Notes: generated from the sequence alone by a model not told the origin. 7,139 nucleotides of DNA from Frankiales bacterium (GCA_019246495.1 JAFAQI010000461.1:1-7139); one strand, 5' to 3'. Positions 1 to 6,695 are shown, numbered from the stretch's first letter. Translations and numbers: made by a program.

Positions 1-2
1 GC

Positions 3-8
3 GAAGGA
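3..8 (+). promoter_or_regulatory. Ribosome binding site supporting a TTG start at 17
   Basis: GAAGGA lies 8 bases before the TTG at 17. This is a good Shine-Dalgarno match at normal spacing and is the main reason for placing the start of the CAP-domain gene at this TTG, even though its reading frame stays open to the left edge of the window. Confidence 0.5.
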
Positions 9-16
9 CATTCCTT

Positions 17-475
17 TTGCTTGCCTGCGCTCGCTTTCGCCTGCTCGCTCCCGCTCTTGCTCTTGCCACTGGCGCCGTCCTCATCGACGGCCCACCTGCA
101 TCCGCCAGCACGGTGCGGGCCGCGCATGCCTTCGTGGCCGACACCAACCACGCTCGGGTCCGCCATGACCGGCACGGGCTGTCCGAGCGCCGTCGGCTGA
201 ACCAGGTGGCGCAGCACTGGGCCCGCTGGATGGCTACCCACCGCACGGTGCGGCATAACCCCTACATCACGGGCCAGTGCGGCAACTGGCAGTCGCTGGG
301 GGAGAACGTCGGGCGCGGGCCGAGCGAGTCCGCCATCCAGCGGGCGTTCATGCAGTCGCCCGACCACCGCGCCAACATCCTGGACCGCGCCTTCACGCAG
401 ATCGGGATCGGCATCGCGCGTGGACGCGACGGCCGGCTCTACGTCGACGAGGTGTTCCGCCGACCCGGCAACTGA
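17..475 (+). CDS. Secreted CAP/SCP (PR-1-like) domain protein
   Basis: Small exported protein of about 152 residues. Residues 1-31 look like a signal peptide: a short basic stretch with Arg6 and Arg8, a hydrophobic core LLAPALALATGAVL, and an Ala-x-Ala-type site near PPASAS. The rest is one CAP (cysteine-rich secretory/PR-1) domain. It shows the family landmarks: the early helix with TNHARV (43-48), a His-Asn-Pro at 80-82, LGENVGRG (94-101), SPDHRANIL (114-122), the IGIGIA strand (129-134) and a terminal YVDEVF strand (142-147). Bacterial CAP proteins are secreted or cell-surface proteins whose substrates are mostly unknown, so no reaction can be assigned. The start is a TTG with a good ribosome binding site. 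The frame is open to the window edge, so an upstream start cannot be excluded. The sulfotransferase gene begins 13 bases after its stop, so the two are probably co-transcribed. Confidence 0.85.
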   Translation: MLACARFRLLAPALALATGAVLIDGPPASASTVRAAHAFVADTNHARVRHDRHGLSERRRLNQVAQHWARWMATHRTVRHNPYITGQCGNWQSLGENVGRGPSESAIQRAFMQSPDHRANILDRAFTQIGIGIARGRDGRLYVDEVFRRPGN

Positions 476-488
476 CAGACTGCCCGCG

Positions 489-1325
489 ATGTTGCCGAAC
501 TTCTTCATCCTCGGGGCGCAGAAGGCCGGCACGACAGCACTGCACACCTACCTGTCCGGGCATCCGGAGGTGTTCCTTCCCGCGTGGAAGGAGCCGGACT
601 TCTTCATCGAGGCCCGCACCTGGCAGCGCGGGCTGGGCTGGTACGAGGAGCTCTTCGCCGGGGCTGGTGACGCTCCCGCTCGCGGGGAGGCCTCGACCTC
701 CTACACGATGTTCCCCTTCTTCACCGGCGTCCCGGATCGCCTGTTCGGCGTGGTGCGCAAGCCCCGGCTGATCTACCTGATGCGTGAGCCGATCGCCCGG
801 ATGCGCTCGGCGTATCAGCACGGCCTGGCGCGCGGCGTCGAGCGGCGCCCGATCGAGGACGCGCTGCTGCACGAGGCGCGCTACCTCATCCCGTCTTGTT
901 ACGCGTTCCAGCTTGAGCAGTGGCTGCCGCGGGTGCCCCGGGACCGGGTGTTGCTCCTGACCGCGGAAGCGCTCCGCCATGACCGGGCCGCGACACTGCG
1001 CCGGGTCCTCGAGTTCCTGGGTGTCGACCCGGCGTGGCGACCGGCGGACCTCGACCAGGAGCACCACGTGAGCGACATCAAGCGCGCGCCGCGCGCGTCC
1101 TGGCAGAGCTACCGGACAGTGGCTGCGCGGGTGCCCGGCGCGGTGCCGGGGCGCCTGCGAAGCGCCGAGGCCCGCGGCTCACGGTTGCTGACGCGCCCGA
1201 TCGAGCCCGGCGAGGTGGTCGTGAGCGACGACCTGCGCGAGCGACTGGCGGCTCTGCTGCGCCCGGACCTGGTCCGGCTGCGTGGCTACCTGGGCACGGA
1301 CTTCGACTGCTGGGGGCTTGCCTGA
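489..1325 (+). CDS. PAPS-dependent sulfotransferase
   Basis: Cytosolic sulfotransferase-family protein of 278 residues, expected to move a sulfuryl group from 3'-phosphoadenylyl sulfate (PAPS) to a hydroxyl or amino acceptor. The 5'-phosphosulfate loop is near the N terminus: FILGAQKAGTTAL (6-18) with Lys12. It is followed by the HPEVFLPAWKEPDFF segment (25-39), typical of the heparan-sulfate and bacterial sulfotransferase group. The 3'-phosphate motif is YLMREPIARMRSAYQHG (96-112), with Arg99 and Ser107. The C-terminal third matches no subfamily I recognise, so the acceptor is unknown; carbohydrate or lipid acceptors are usual for this group. The ATG at 489 was chosen because the family starts a few residues before the LGAQKAGTT loop and an earlier start would overlap the CAP gene. 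No clear ribosome binding site precedes it, so it may depend on translation of the upstream gene. Its stop faces the kamA stop. Confidence 0.88.
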   Translation: MLPNFFILGAQKAGTTALHTYLSGHPEVFLPAWKEPDFFIEARTWQRGLGWYEELFAGAGDAPARGEASTSYTMFPFFTGVPDRLFGVVRKPRLIYLMREPIARMRSAYQHGLARGVERRPIEDALLHEARYLIPSCYAFQLEQWLPRVPRDRVLLLTAEALRHDRAATLRRVLEFLGVDPAWRPADLDQEHHVSDIKRAPRASWQSYRTVAARVPGAVPGRLRSAEARGSRLLTRPIEPGEVVVSDDLRERLAALLRPDLVRLRGYLGTDFDCWGLA

Positions 1326-1336
1326 GCAGTGCTCAG
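1322..1336. repeat. Palindrome covering two convergent stop codons
   Basis: CTGAGCAGTGCTCAG is a perfect 7-base inverted repeat around a single G. It contains the TGA of the sulfotransferase (1323-1325) and, on the other strand, the TGA of kamA (1333-1335). As RNA it could form a 6-bp stem with an AGT loop from either strand. No T-run follows on either side, so a role as a shared bidirectional terminator is only a guess. Confidence 0.45.
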
Positions 1337-2736
1337 CGGCCGGCGAGCGCTGCCGCGGCCTCGCGGCTCGCCGCGGCTGCGCCGGCGTCGTACGACGGCC
1401 GGCCGGTCTGCTCGATCCACCACGCCTGACCCTCGGCCGGCAGCGTGCTGATCGGGTCGGCGTACTCGTAGCGCCGGGTCAGGGCGTCGCGGTCGTCGCG
1501 CTCCACGGAGGTGCGGTAGTTCTTCGTCCACCACGAGATGCCGCGCACCCGGTCGTAGCCCTCGAGTTGATGCACCCAGCGCTTGCCGACGTAGGGGACG
1601 TCGCACACGATCCGCGGCGTCGCGAACCCGGGCAGGTAGCCCATGATCGCGTGCTGCAGCGCCTGCGCCTCATGCACGGCGAGCCGCCAGTGCTCGCTGC
1701 CGGGGATCAGGTCGCACATGTAGAAGTAGTAGGGCAGGATCGACGCCTCGTCCTGGAGGGCGAAGCAGAGGTCGAGCAGGTCCGCCTGCGTCGCGTTGAC
1801 CCGGCGCAGCAGCACCCCTTGGTTGCGTACGTCGCGAACCCCCGCCTCCAGCATGGCGCGGGCGGCCTGGGCTACGAGCGGCGTCACCGACTGGACGCTG
1901 TTGACGTGCGTGTGGATTGCCAGGCTGACGCCACGCGCTCGCGCCGCGGTGGCCAGCCGTTCCATCCCTGCCCGCACGTCCGGCTGGAGCCAGTGCTGCG
2001 GAAGTCCCATCAGCGCCTTGGTGGCGAGCCGGATGTCGCGGACGGTCTCGATGTCGAGGAGCCGGGCGACGAACGCCTCCAGCCGCGGCCAGGGCAGGTT
2101 GGCGACGTCGCCTCCGGAGACCACGACATCGCGCACGCCCGGCGTACGGCGGAGGTAGTCGATCATCGCGTCGAGGCGGTCGACCGGCTTCAGCGTGAAC
2201 TTGTGCTTGTCGACCTGCGGTGTCGAGTTGCCGACCAGGTCCATCCGGGTGCAGTGGCCGCAGTACTGCGGGCACGTGGGCAGCACCTCGGCGAGGACCT
2301 TCGTGGGATAGCGGTGCGTCAGTCCTTCGACGGCCCACATTTCGGCCTCGTGCAGCGAGTCGCGGGAGGCCCAGGGGTGGCTCGGCCACAGCGGGTCCCG
2401 GTCGGAGAAGACCGGCAGCATGTAGCGGCGGATCGGGTCCGCGAGCATCGCCTCGGTCGTCGGAACCGCGTCCGGGACCATCGTGTTGAGCATCTGTGGC
2501 GGGACGAGGATCGACATCGTTGCCCGCTCGGCCTGATCGCGTTCCAGGTCGGCGTAGAACGACTCGCCGAGCAGGTCGCCATAGAGCTCACGGAGCTGCC
2601 GCAGGGACTTGACGCAGTGCGCGCGCTGCCACTGCGCGTCGGCCCACTCGGCGGCCGTGACATCGCGCCACGCCGGGATGCGCCGCCAGTCGGGCTCGAC
2701 CAGTTCGCGACGCCGGTAGGCGTAGGGCTGGTCCAC
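1333..2736 (-). CDS. kamA: Lysine 2,3-aminomutase (radical SAM, PLP)
   Basis: KamA-family enzyme of 467 residues, expected to convert L-lysine to L-beta-lysine (3,6-diaminohexanoate) using SAM, a 4Fe-4S cluster and PLP. The cluster motif CxxxCxxC is CPQYCGHC, with Cys155, Cys159 and Cys162. Arg164, two residues on, fits the arginine that holds the substrate carboxylate in the clostridial enzyme (Arg134). SGGD (207-210) is the usual radical-SAM glycine motif. Asp342 (in MCDLIPGSEHW) and Asp379 (in IVCDVPYVGK) match the two aspartates that bind the lysine amino group in the clostridial enzyme (Asp293, Asp330); the 37-residue spacing is identical. This favours lysine over glutamate as substrate. 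Lys385 is the likely PLP lysine, but the usual PGGGGK loop is PYVGK here, one residue shorter. The N terminus is longer than in the clostridial enzyme (about 416 residues) and the tail is Ala-rich. The GTG start has a GGAG site 5 bases before it. It is transcribed away from the kdd-kal operon. Confidence 0.92.
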   Translation of the reverse strand: MDQPYAYRRRELVEPDWRRIPAWRDVTAAEWADAQWQRAHCVKSLRQLRELYGDLLGESFYADLERDQAERATMSILVPPQMLNTMVPDAVPTTEAMLADPIRRYMLPVFSDRDPLWPSHPWASRDSLHEAEMWAVEGLTHRYPTKVLAEVLPTCPQYCGHCTRMDLVGNSTPQVDKHKFTLKPVDRLDAMIDYLRRTPGVRDVVVSGGDVANLPWPRLEAFVARLLDIETVRDIRLATKALMGLPQHWLQPDVRAGMERLATAARARGVSLAIHTHVNSVQSVTPLVAQAARAMLEAGVRDVRNQGVLLRRVNATQADLLDLCFALQDEASILPYYFYMCDLIPGSEHWRLAVHEAQALQHAIMGYLPGFATPRIVCDVPYVGKRWVHQLEGYDRVRGISWWTKNYRTSVERDDRDALTRRYEYADPISTLPAEGQAWWIEQTGRPSYDAGAAAASREAAAALAGR

Positions 2737-2741
2737 GGCCG

Positions 2742-2746
2742 CTCCA
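2742..2746 (-). promoter_or_regulatory. Ribosome binding site of kamA
   Basis: On the minus strand this reads TGGAG, 5 bases before the GTG at 2736. It supports that GTG as the start; the next in-frame stop upstream is at 2776-2778 and no ATG lies between. Confidence 0.6.
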
Positions 2747-2790
2747 GGTGACAGGTTGCAGGGACGCCGGACGGGTCACCGCCCGGGGCT

Positions 2791-2831
2791 TGTTCTTCCC
2801 CGTAGGATACGGAGAACATACGGCGAGAACA
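2791..2831. promoter_or_regulatory. Operator-like nested repeats and candidate kamA promoter
   Basis: This lies in the 162-base gap between the divergent kamA and kdd genes. Two arms form an imperfect palindrome: TGTTCT (2791-2796) with AGAACA (2813-2818), and inside it CCGTA (2800-2804) with TACGG (2808-2812) around GGA; three unpaired bases sit in the left arm. The right half is repeated directly: ATACGG-AGAACA (2807-2818) and ATACGG-CG-AGAACA (2818-2831). On the minus strand TTGTTC (2832-2827) and TATCCT (2809-2804) are 17 bases apart, a fair sigma70-like promoter for kamA that would place the palindrome over the -10 region. For kdd only a -10-like TAGGAT (2803-2808) is seen, without a good -35. 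Such a layout suits a regulator controlling both directions, but no regulator gene is in the window. The repeat is seen directly; the promoter and operator roles are inferred. Confidence 0.4.
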
Positions 2832-2883
2832 ATCATCGACCGGAGGATTTCCCGGCCGAGACGTCGTCAGCCGTGAATCGTGC

Positions 2884-2890
2884 GAAGGGG
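2884..2890 (+). promoter_or_regulatory. Ribosome binding site of kdd
   Basis: GAAGGGG lies 8 bases before the ATG at 2899. The in-frame codon immediately before this ATG is TAG, so translation cannot start further upstream. Together these fix the start of the operon's first gene. Confidence 0.65.
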
Positions 2891-2898
2891 ACGGATAG

Positions 2899-3948
2899 AT
2901 GCGGACCGGGTCACCGATCGGCCTGCACCGGGTGCTGGAACCGGTCGGCGTCCTGCCACAAGCCGCCTGGCGGCTCGACCCTGACCCCGACCTCTACGAC
3001 GACGAGCTCCGTATCGCGGTCGAGCGGCTGAACCTCGACGCAGCGTCCTACCGGCAGCTGGCCGACAAGCATCCCGGCGACCCGGCGGCCATCCGGCGCG
3101 AGGTGACCGAGATCATCGCCACCCGCGGGAAGATGCACAACCCGGTGACCGGCTCCGGCGGCATGCTCGTCGGCGTGGTTGACGCGGTCGGCCCTCGCTC
3201 GCCGCTCGGTCTCCGCCCGGGCCAGCGGGTTGCGACGCTGGTGTCGCTGACGCTCACCCCGCTCGCGGTCTCCGACGAGCTGGCCGACTGGGATGGTGCC
3301 GGCGAGCAGGTACCTGCCGCCGGACACGCGATCCTCTTCGGCCGGTCCATCGCCGCCGCCCTGCCCGACGACATGCCGACCGAACTCGCGCTGGCCATCC
3401 TCGACGTCTGTGGGGCGCCCGCACTCACCGCGCGGGTCGTCGCCGGGCACGACGGGCCGCGCGTTGCGGGGGTTGGCGCCGGCGGCAAAAGCGGCTCCTT
3501 GTCCATGGCGGCGGCCCGGCGCGCGGGTGCTCGCTCGGTCGTCGCCGTGGTGCCCACGGACGACGAGGCGCAGGCGGTGACGGCCAGCGGTCTGGCCGAC
3601 GATGTCGTCGTGCTGGACGCGCGGGACCCCGTCGCGATGCAGGCGCGTCTCGGCGGGGGAGCGGACGTCACGGTCGTCTGCGTCGACGTCCCCGGAGTCG
3701 AGGGGGCGGCCATCCTCGCCACCGCGCCGGGCGGGACGGTCATCTTCTTCTCGATGGCGACCTCGTTCGCCGCGGCCGCGCTGGGGGCCGAAGGGCTGGC
3801 GGCGGACGTCACGATGCTGATAGGCAACGGCTACGTCCCCGGACACGCCGCAGCGGCGCTCGATCTGTTCGCGGACGAGCCCGGCGTGCGGCAGTTGTTC
3901 GAACGACGCCTCCAAAGCCTCGACCTCCAGTCGACGGTGATCTCGTGA
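2899..3948 (+). CDS. kdd: L-erythro-3,5-diaminohexanoate dehydrogenase
   Basis: NAD(P)-linked dehydrogenase of 349 residues, expected to oxidise 3,5-diaminohexanoate (the KamDE product) to 5-amino-3-oxohexanoate with release of ammonia. The N-terminal half has the family hallmark stretch RGKMHNPVTGSGGMLVG (76-92) and a GroES-like part of the zinc-type alcohol dehydrogenase superfamily. The nucleotide-binding Rossmann fold begins near residue 188 with VAGVGAGGKSGSLS (189-202), a GxGxxG-type loop. The C-terminal part has GGTVIFFSMATSF (278-290), typical of this dehydrogenase. Full length is close to what I recall for the Fusobacterium and clostridial enzymes. The ATG is preceded by GAAGGGG and directly by a stop codon. 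It is the first gene of a four-gene operon, and its TGA overlaps the GTG of kamD. The assignment rests on motif similarity and on having kamD, kamE and kal next to it; the protein alone could be confused with other alcohol dehydrogenase-like proteins. Confidence 0.88.
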   Translation: MRTGSPIGLHRVLEPVGVLPQAAWRLDPDPDLYDDELRIAVERLNLDAASYRQLADKHPGDPAAIRREVTEIIATRGKMHNPVTGSGGMLVGVVDAVGPRSPLGLRPGQRVATLVSLTLTPLAVSDELADWDGAGEQVPAAGHAILFGRSIAAALPDDMPTELALAILDVCGAPALTARVVAGHDGPRVAGVGAGGKSGSLSMAAARRAGARSVVAVVPTDDEAQAVTASGLADDVVVLDARDPVAMQARLGGGADVTVVCVDVPGVEGAAILATAPGGTVIFFSMATSFAAAALGAEGLAADVTMLIGNGYVPGHAAAALDLFADEPGVRQLFERRLQSLDLQSTVIS

Positions 3949-5522
3949 CCGCCGTCGCGAGGCGCCGGAACCTGCTGCGGCTCGACCCTGCGCTCGTCCG
4001 CCGCGCCCGTCGGCTGGCGTCCCAGGCTGCCGAGCCGGTGGTCGAGCTGGCTCGCACCCACACGACGAGCTCGGTCGAGCGGAGCGTGCTACGGCTCGCC
4101 GGCCTGACCGGCGCGGACGCCGAGGGCATTCCGTGGGTCAACCGGTTGGTCGACGCCGTACGCGCCGATGTCGGCCTCGAGCACGGAGTCGCCGTGCCCG
4201 TCTTCGACGCCCTGCTCACCGGCGACCACGTTGACGTCAGCACGTTGGCGCAGAAGGCGGCTGCTGGCGGGGTGCACTTCCGGGTCCCCACCGGCCGGCC
4301 CGCCGACCGAGCCCGCCGCGCCGCCAAGCGGGCCGTCGGCGCCGGGATCACCCGCATCGACCGCAACCGTCAGACGCGCGAGCGGATGATCCGCCGCCTC
4401 GGCGACCCGCCCAAACCGTGGATCTACCTCATCGTCGCGACCGGGGACATCCACGAGGATATTCCGCAGGCCCAGGCCGCCGCCCGGGCCGGCGCCGACG
4501 TGATCGCGGTCATCCGCTCCACCGGGCAGTCCCTGCTCGACTACGTCCCGGAGGGCGCAACGCGCGAGGGTTTCGCCGGCACCTACGCCACGCAGGAGAA
4601 CTTCCGGCTGATGCGAGCTGCGCTCGACGAGGTGTCGGGCGAGCTTGGCCGCTACGTGCGGCTCACCAACTACGCGTCCGGACTGTGCATGCCCGAGATC
4701 GCCACGCTGGCCGGTCTCGAGCGCCTCGACATGATGCTGAACGACTGCATGTACGGCATCATCTTCCGCGACATCAACCCGCAACGTACCTTCATCGATC
4801 AACGGTTTAGTCGACAAATCCACGCCCGGGCCGGTATCGTCATCAATACCGGCGAGGACAACTACCTCACGACGGCGGACGCCGTCGACGCCGCGCACAC
4901 GGTGGTCGTGAGCCAGCTGCTCAACGAGCGGTTCGGGCTCGAAGCTGGTCTGACCGACGCGCAGCTGGGGCTCGGCCACGCGTTCGAGATCAACCCGGCC
5001 GTGCCGCAGCAGTTCCGGCTGGAGTTGGCGCACGCGCTGCTGGTGCGCGAGCTCTTCCCCGAGGCGCCGCTGAAGTACATGCCGCCGACGAAGCACATGA
5101 CCGGCAACGTCTTCTTCGGCTACCTGCTCGACGCGTTCTTCAACCTGGCCGGCATCCTCACCGACCAGGAGATCCTGCTCGTCGGGATGATGACCGAGGG
5201 CATCGTGACGCCCTTCCTGTCCGACCGGGACCTGGCACTCGAGAACGTCCGCTACGTCCGTGATGCGTGCTCGGGGCTCACGCAGGACTTCGTTCCTGCC
5301 CGGGACGGACTGGTCGTCCGCCGGGCGCACGAGGTCCTGGCAGAGTCGGTGGACCTGCTCGAGAAGGTCGCAGCCGATGGTCTGTTCGAGGCGATCGCGC
5401 GCGGAACGTTCGGCGTCACCCGCCGCCCGGCTGACGGCGGACGGGGGCTCGACGGGGTCGCCGCCCGTGCGGAGGACTACTACAACCCCGCGACCGAGAT
5501 TCTCGAGGCGGTGGCCCGATGA
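3945..5522 (+). CDS. kamD: Lysine/beta-lysine 5,6-aminomutase, alpha subunit
   Basis: Large subunit (525 residues; about 516 in clostridia) of the adenosylcobalamin- and PLP-dependent lysine 5,6-aminomutase. The complex moves the terminal amino group of beta-lysine (or D-lysine) from C6 to C5. This subunit carries the TIM-barrel that holds substrate, PLP and the adenosyl end of the cofactor. Recognisable stretches are IRSTGQSLLDYVPEGATREG (190-209), GTYATQENFRLMRAALDEV (212-230), NYASGLCMPEIATLAGLERL (242-261) and PPTKHMTGNVFFGYLLDAF (380-398). It starts with GTG, whose GTGA overlaps the kdd stop. No strong ribosome binding site is seen, so translation is probably coupled to kdd. Its own stop overlaps the kamE start (ATGA), as expected for subunits needed in equal amounts. 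A short run of A/T-ending codons sits near 4797-4820, unlike the rest of the gene. Confidence 0.94.
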   Translation: MTAVARRRNLLRLDPALVRRARRLASQAAEPVVELARTHTTSSVERSVLRLAGLTGADAEGIPWVNRLVDAVRADVGLEHGVAVPVFDALLTGDHVDVSTLAQKAAAGGVHFRVPTGRPADRARRAAKRAVGAGITRIDRNRQTRERMIRRLGDPPKPWIYLIVATGDIHEDIPQAQAAARAGADVIAVIRSTGQSLLDYVPEGATREGFAGTYATQENFRLMRAALDEVSGELGRYVRLTNYASGLCMPEIATLAGLERLDMMLNDCMYGIIFRDINPQRTFIDQRFSRQIHARAGIVINTGEDNYLTTADAVDAAHTVVVSQLLNERFGLEAGLTDAQLGLGHAFEINPAVPQQFRLELAHALLVRELFPEAPLKYMPPTKHMTGNVFFGYLLDAFFNLAGILTDQEILLVGMMTEGIVTPFLSDRDLALENVRYVRDACSGLTQDFVPARDGLVVRRAHEVLAESVDLLEKVAADGLFEAIARGTFGVTRRPADGGRGLDGVAARAEDYYNPATEILEAVAR

Positions 5523-6301
5523 CTGTGACTCCGGTGACCGCGACCTCCATGACCGAGAGCCAGCGCCGCCACGTGCGGGCCTACGGCGACACCACCGGCG
5601 ACGGCATGGTCCAACTGTCGTTCACCTTGCCGGTGGCGCCGGGGCCGCGCGCCGAGGCCGCCGCCGCCCTGTTCGCGCGAAAGATGGGCCTCGACCCCGC
5701 GCTCGTCGTCCACGCGAAGGGGATCGGCGAGTCCTTTACGTTCTTCGTGGTCTACGGCCGATCGGGCGTGGTGCTCGACCTCGATGAGGTTCGGGTGGAG
5801 GAGCGCGAATATCCGCTGCTTCCGCCCAAGGAGATCAACCTCGAGATCAGGTCGAGACTTCAGCGGCGACTGGTGGTGGTCGGCGCGACGGTGGGGACGG
5901 ATGCGCACACGGTCGGCCTCGACGCAATCTGCAACGTGAAGGGGTTCGCGGGGGAGAAGGGGCTGGAGTCCTACCGGGAGATCCGCGTGGTGAACCTGGG
6001 CGCCCAGGTCGACGCCGACGAGCTCGTCCGGCGAGCGCTCGCCGAGTCCGCCGACGCGATCCTGGTCAGCCAGGTCGTGACCCAGCGGGACGCGCACCTG
6101 GTGCACGTCCGCGAGGTCGCCGACGCCCTCGACCGTGGCTGGCCGCGCGAGCGCAAACGGCCGCTGCTCGTGGTCGGCGGCCCGCGCTTCGACCCGGCGT
6201 CCGCGGCCGAGCTCGGCGCGGACCGCGTGTTCGGCAAGGGCACCACCCCGCGGGACGTCGCCTCCTACCTGGTCTCCGCGCTTGGGGAGGGTGCCGCATG
6301 A
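5519..6301 (+). CDS. kamE: Lysine/beta-lysine 5,6-aminomutase, beta subunit (B12-binding)
   Basis: Small subunit (260 residues; about 262 in clostridia) of the 5,6-aminomutase. It has an N-terminal dimerisation part and a C-terminal Rossmann-like cobalamin domain. The base-off B12 motif DxHxxG is DAHTVG (128-133), with His130 as the likely lower cobalt ligand. Lys141 in NVKGFAGEKGLESYR is 11 residues further on, the same spacing as between His133 and the PLP-binding Lys144 of the Clostridium sticklandii subunit. LLVVGGPRF (216-224) matches the glycine strand that packs against the B12 tail. PLP is thus bound by this subunit and moves into the KamD barrel in catalysis, as known for the family. 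The ATG overlaps the kamD stop by four bases; a weak GAGG lies 10 bases upstream. The stop in turn overlaps the kal start. All expected catalytic residues are present, so I expect an active enzyme. Confidence 0.94.
   Translation: MTVTPVTATSMTESQRRHVRAYGDTTGDGMVQLSFTLPVAPGPRAEAAAALFARKMGLDPALVVHAKGIGESFTFFVVYGRSGVVLDLDEVRVEEREYPLLPPKEINLEIRSRLQRRLVVVGATVGTDAHTVGLDAICNVKGFAGEKGLESYREIRVVNLGAQVDADELVRRALAESADAILVSQVVTQRDAHLVHVREVADALDRGWPRERKRPLLVVGGPRFDPASAAELGADRVFGKGTTPRDVASYLVSALGEGAA
6284..6291 (+). promoter_or_regulatory. Strong ribosome binding site of kal inside kamE
   Basis: GGGGAGGG, 6 bases before the ATG at 6298, lies within the last codons of kamE. It is the strongest Shine-Dalgarno match in the operon and fixes the kal start despite the ATGA overlap. 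Confidence 0.6.
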
Positions 6302-6681
6302 CGCCGTCGCCGGGACTGACCGTGACCCACCGCCGCTACGTGCCCTACAGCCACGCCCACTACGGCGGCTCGCTGGTCGACGGGGCCTATGTGCTGGGCC
6401 TCTTCGGGGATGTCGCGACGGAGCTGGCGGTCCGGGGCGACGGGGACGAGGGGCTCCTCGCCGGCTACGACGAGGTCACGTTCCACGCCCCGGTGCGGGC
6501 GGGCGACGTCATCGAGGTCGCGGCGACGTTGGAGCGGGTCGGCCGACGCAGCCGGGCAGTGAGCTTCACGGCGCAGGTGGTCTGCCGGGCCGAGCCCGCG
6601 CGAGGAGACTCCGCGGCGGCCGTCCTGGACCCGCCACTGCTGGTGGTTTCGGCGCGGGGCACCGTGGTGGTGCCCGGCTAG
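6298..6681 (+). CDS. kal: 3-aminobutyryl-CoA ammonia-lyase
   Basis: Small hotdog-fold enzyme of 127 residues, the usual size for Kal, expected to remove ammonia from L-3-aminobutyryl-CoA to give crotonyl-CoA, the last dedicated step of the lysine route. The characteristic N-terminal stretch is SHAHYGGSLVDGAYVLGLFG (18-37), followed by DVATELAVRGDGDEG (38-52), YDEVTFHAPVRAGD (57-70) and a closing strand near 114-126. The fold is shared with acyl-CoA thioesterases and MaoC-like hydratases, so without context it might be called a thioesterase. The HYGG...DG motif and its place directly behind kamE make the lyase call firm. It is the last gene of the operon, with a strong ribosome binding site and a four-base overlap with kamE. 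An inverted-repeat region starts 14 bases after its stop. The supplier of its substrate, Kce, is not in the window. Confidence 0.9.
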   Translation: MTPSPGLTVTHRRYVPYSHAHYGGSLVDGAYVLGLFGDVATELAVRGDGDEGLLAGYDEVTFHAPVRAGDVIEVAATLERVGRRSRAVSFTAQVVCRAEPARGDSAAAVLDPPLLVVSARGTVVVPG

Positions 6682-6695
6682 TCCCGTTTGACCGG

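Noticed and set aside
65..72. GCCACTGG, similar to the conserved box of cobalamin riboswitches.
   Set aside because: It lies inside the coding region for the CAP protein's signal peptide, on an operon with no link to B12. The kamDE operon leader (2737-2898) has no such box, so there is no support for a cobalamin riboswitch in this window.
1282..2751. Long open frame on the + strand opposite kamA.
   Set aside because: It is antisense to a gene with clear catalytic motifs, its translation is rich in Arg, Val, Gly and His without any recognisable domain, and long antisense frames are expected in GC-rich DNA.
2737..2898. Possible lysine riboswitch upstream of kdd.
   Set aside because: The gap is only 162 bases, shared by two divergent promoters, and shows none of the long multi-helix arrangement of the lysine (L-box) aptamer. 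The repeats look like protein sites.
4089..5330. Long open frame on the - strand opposite kamD.
   Set aside because: It mirrors a well-supported aminomutase gene; it has no recognisable domain and is a by-product of high third-position GC.
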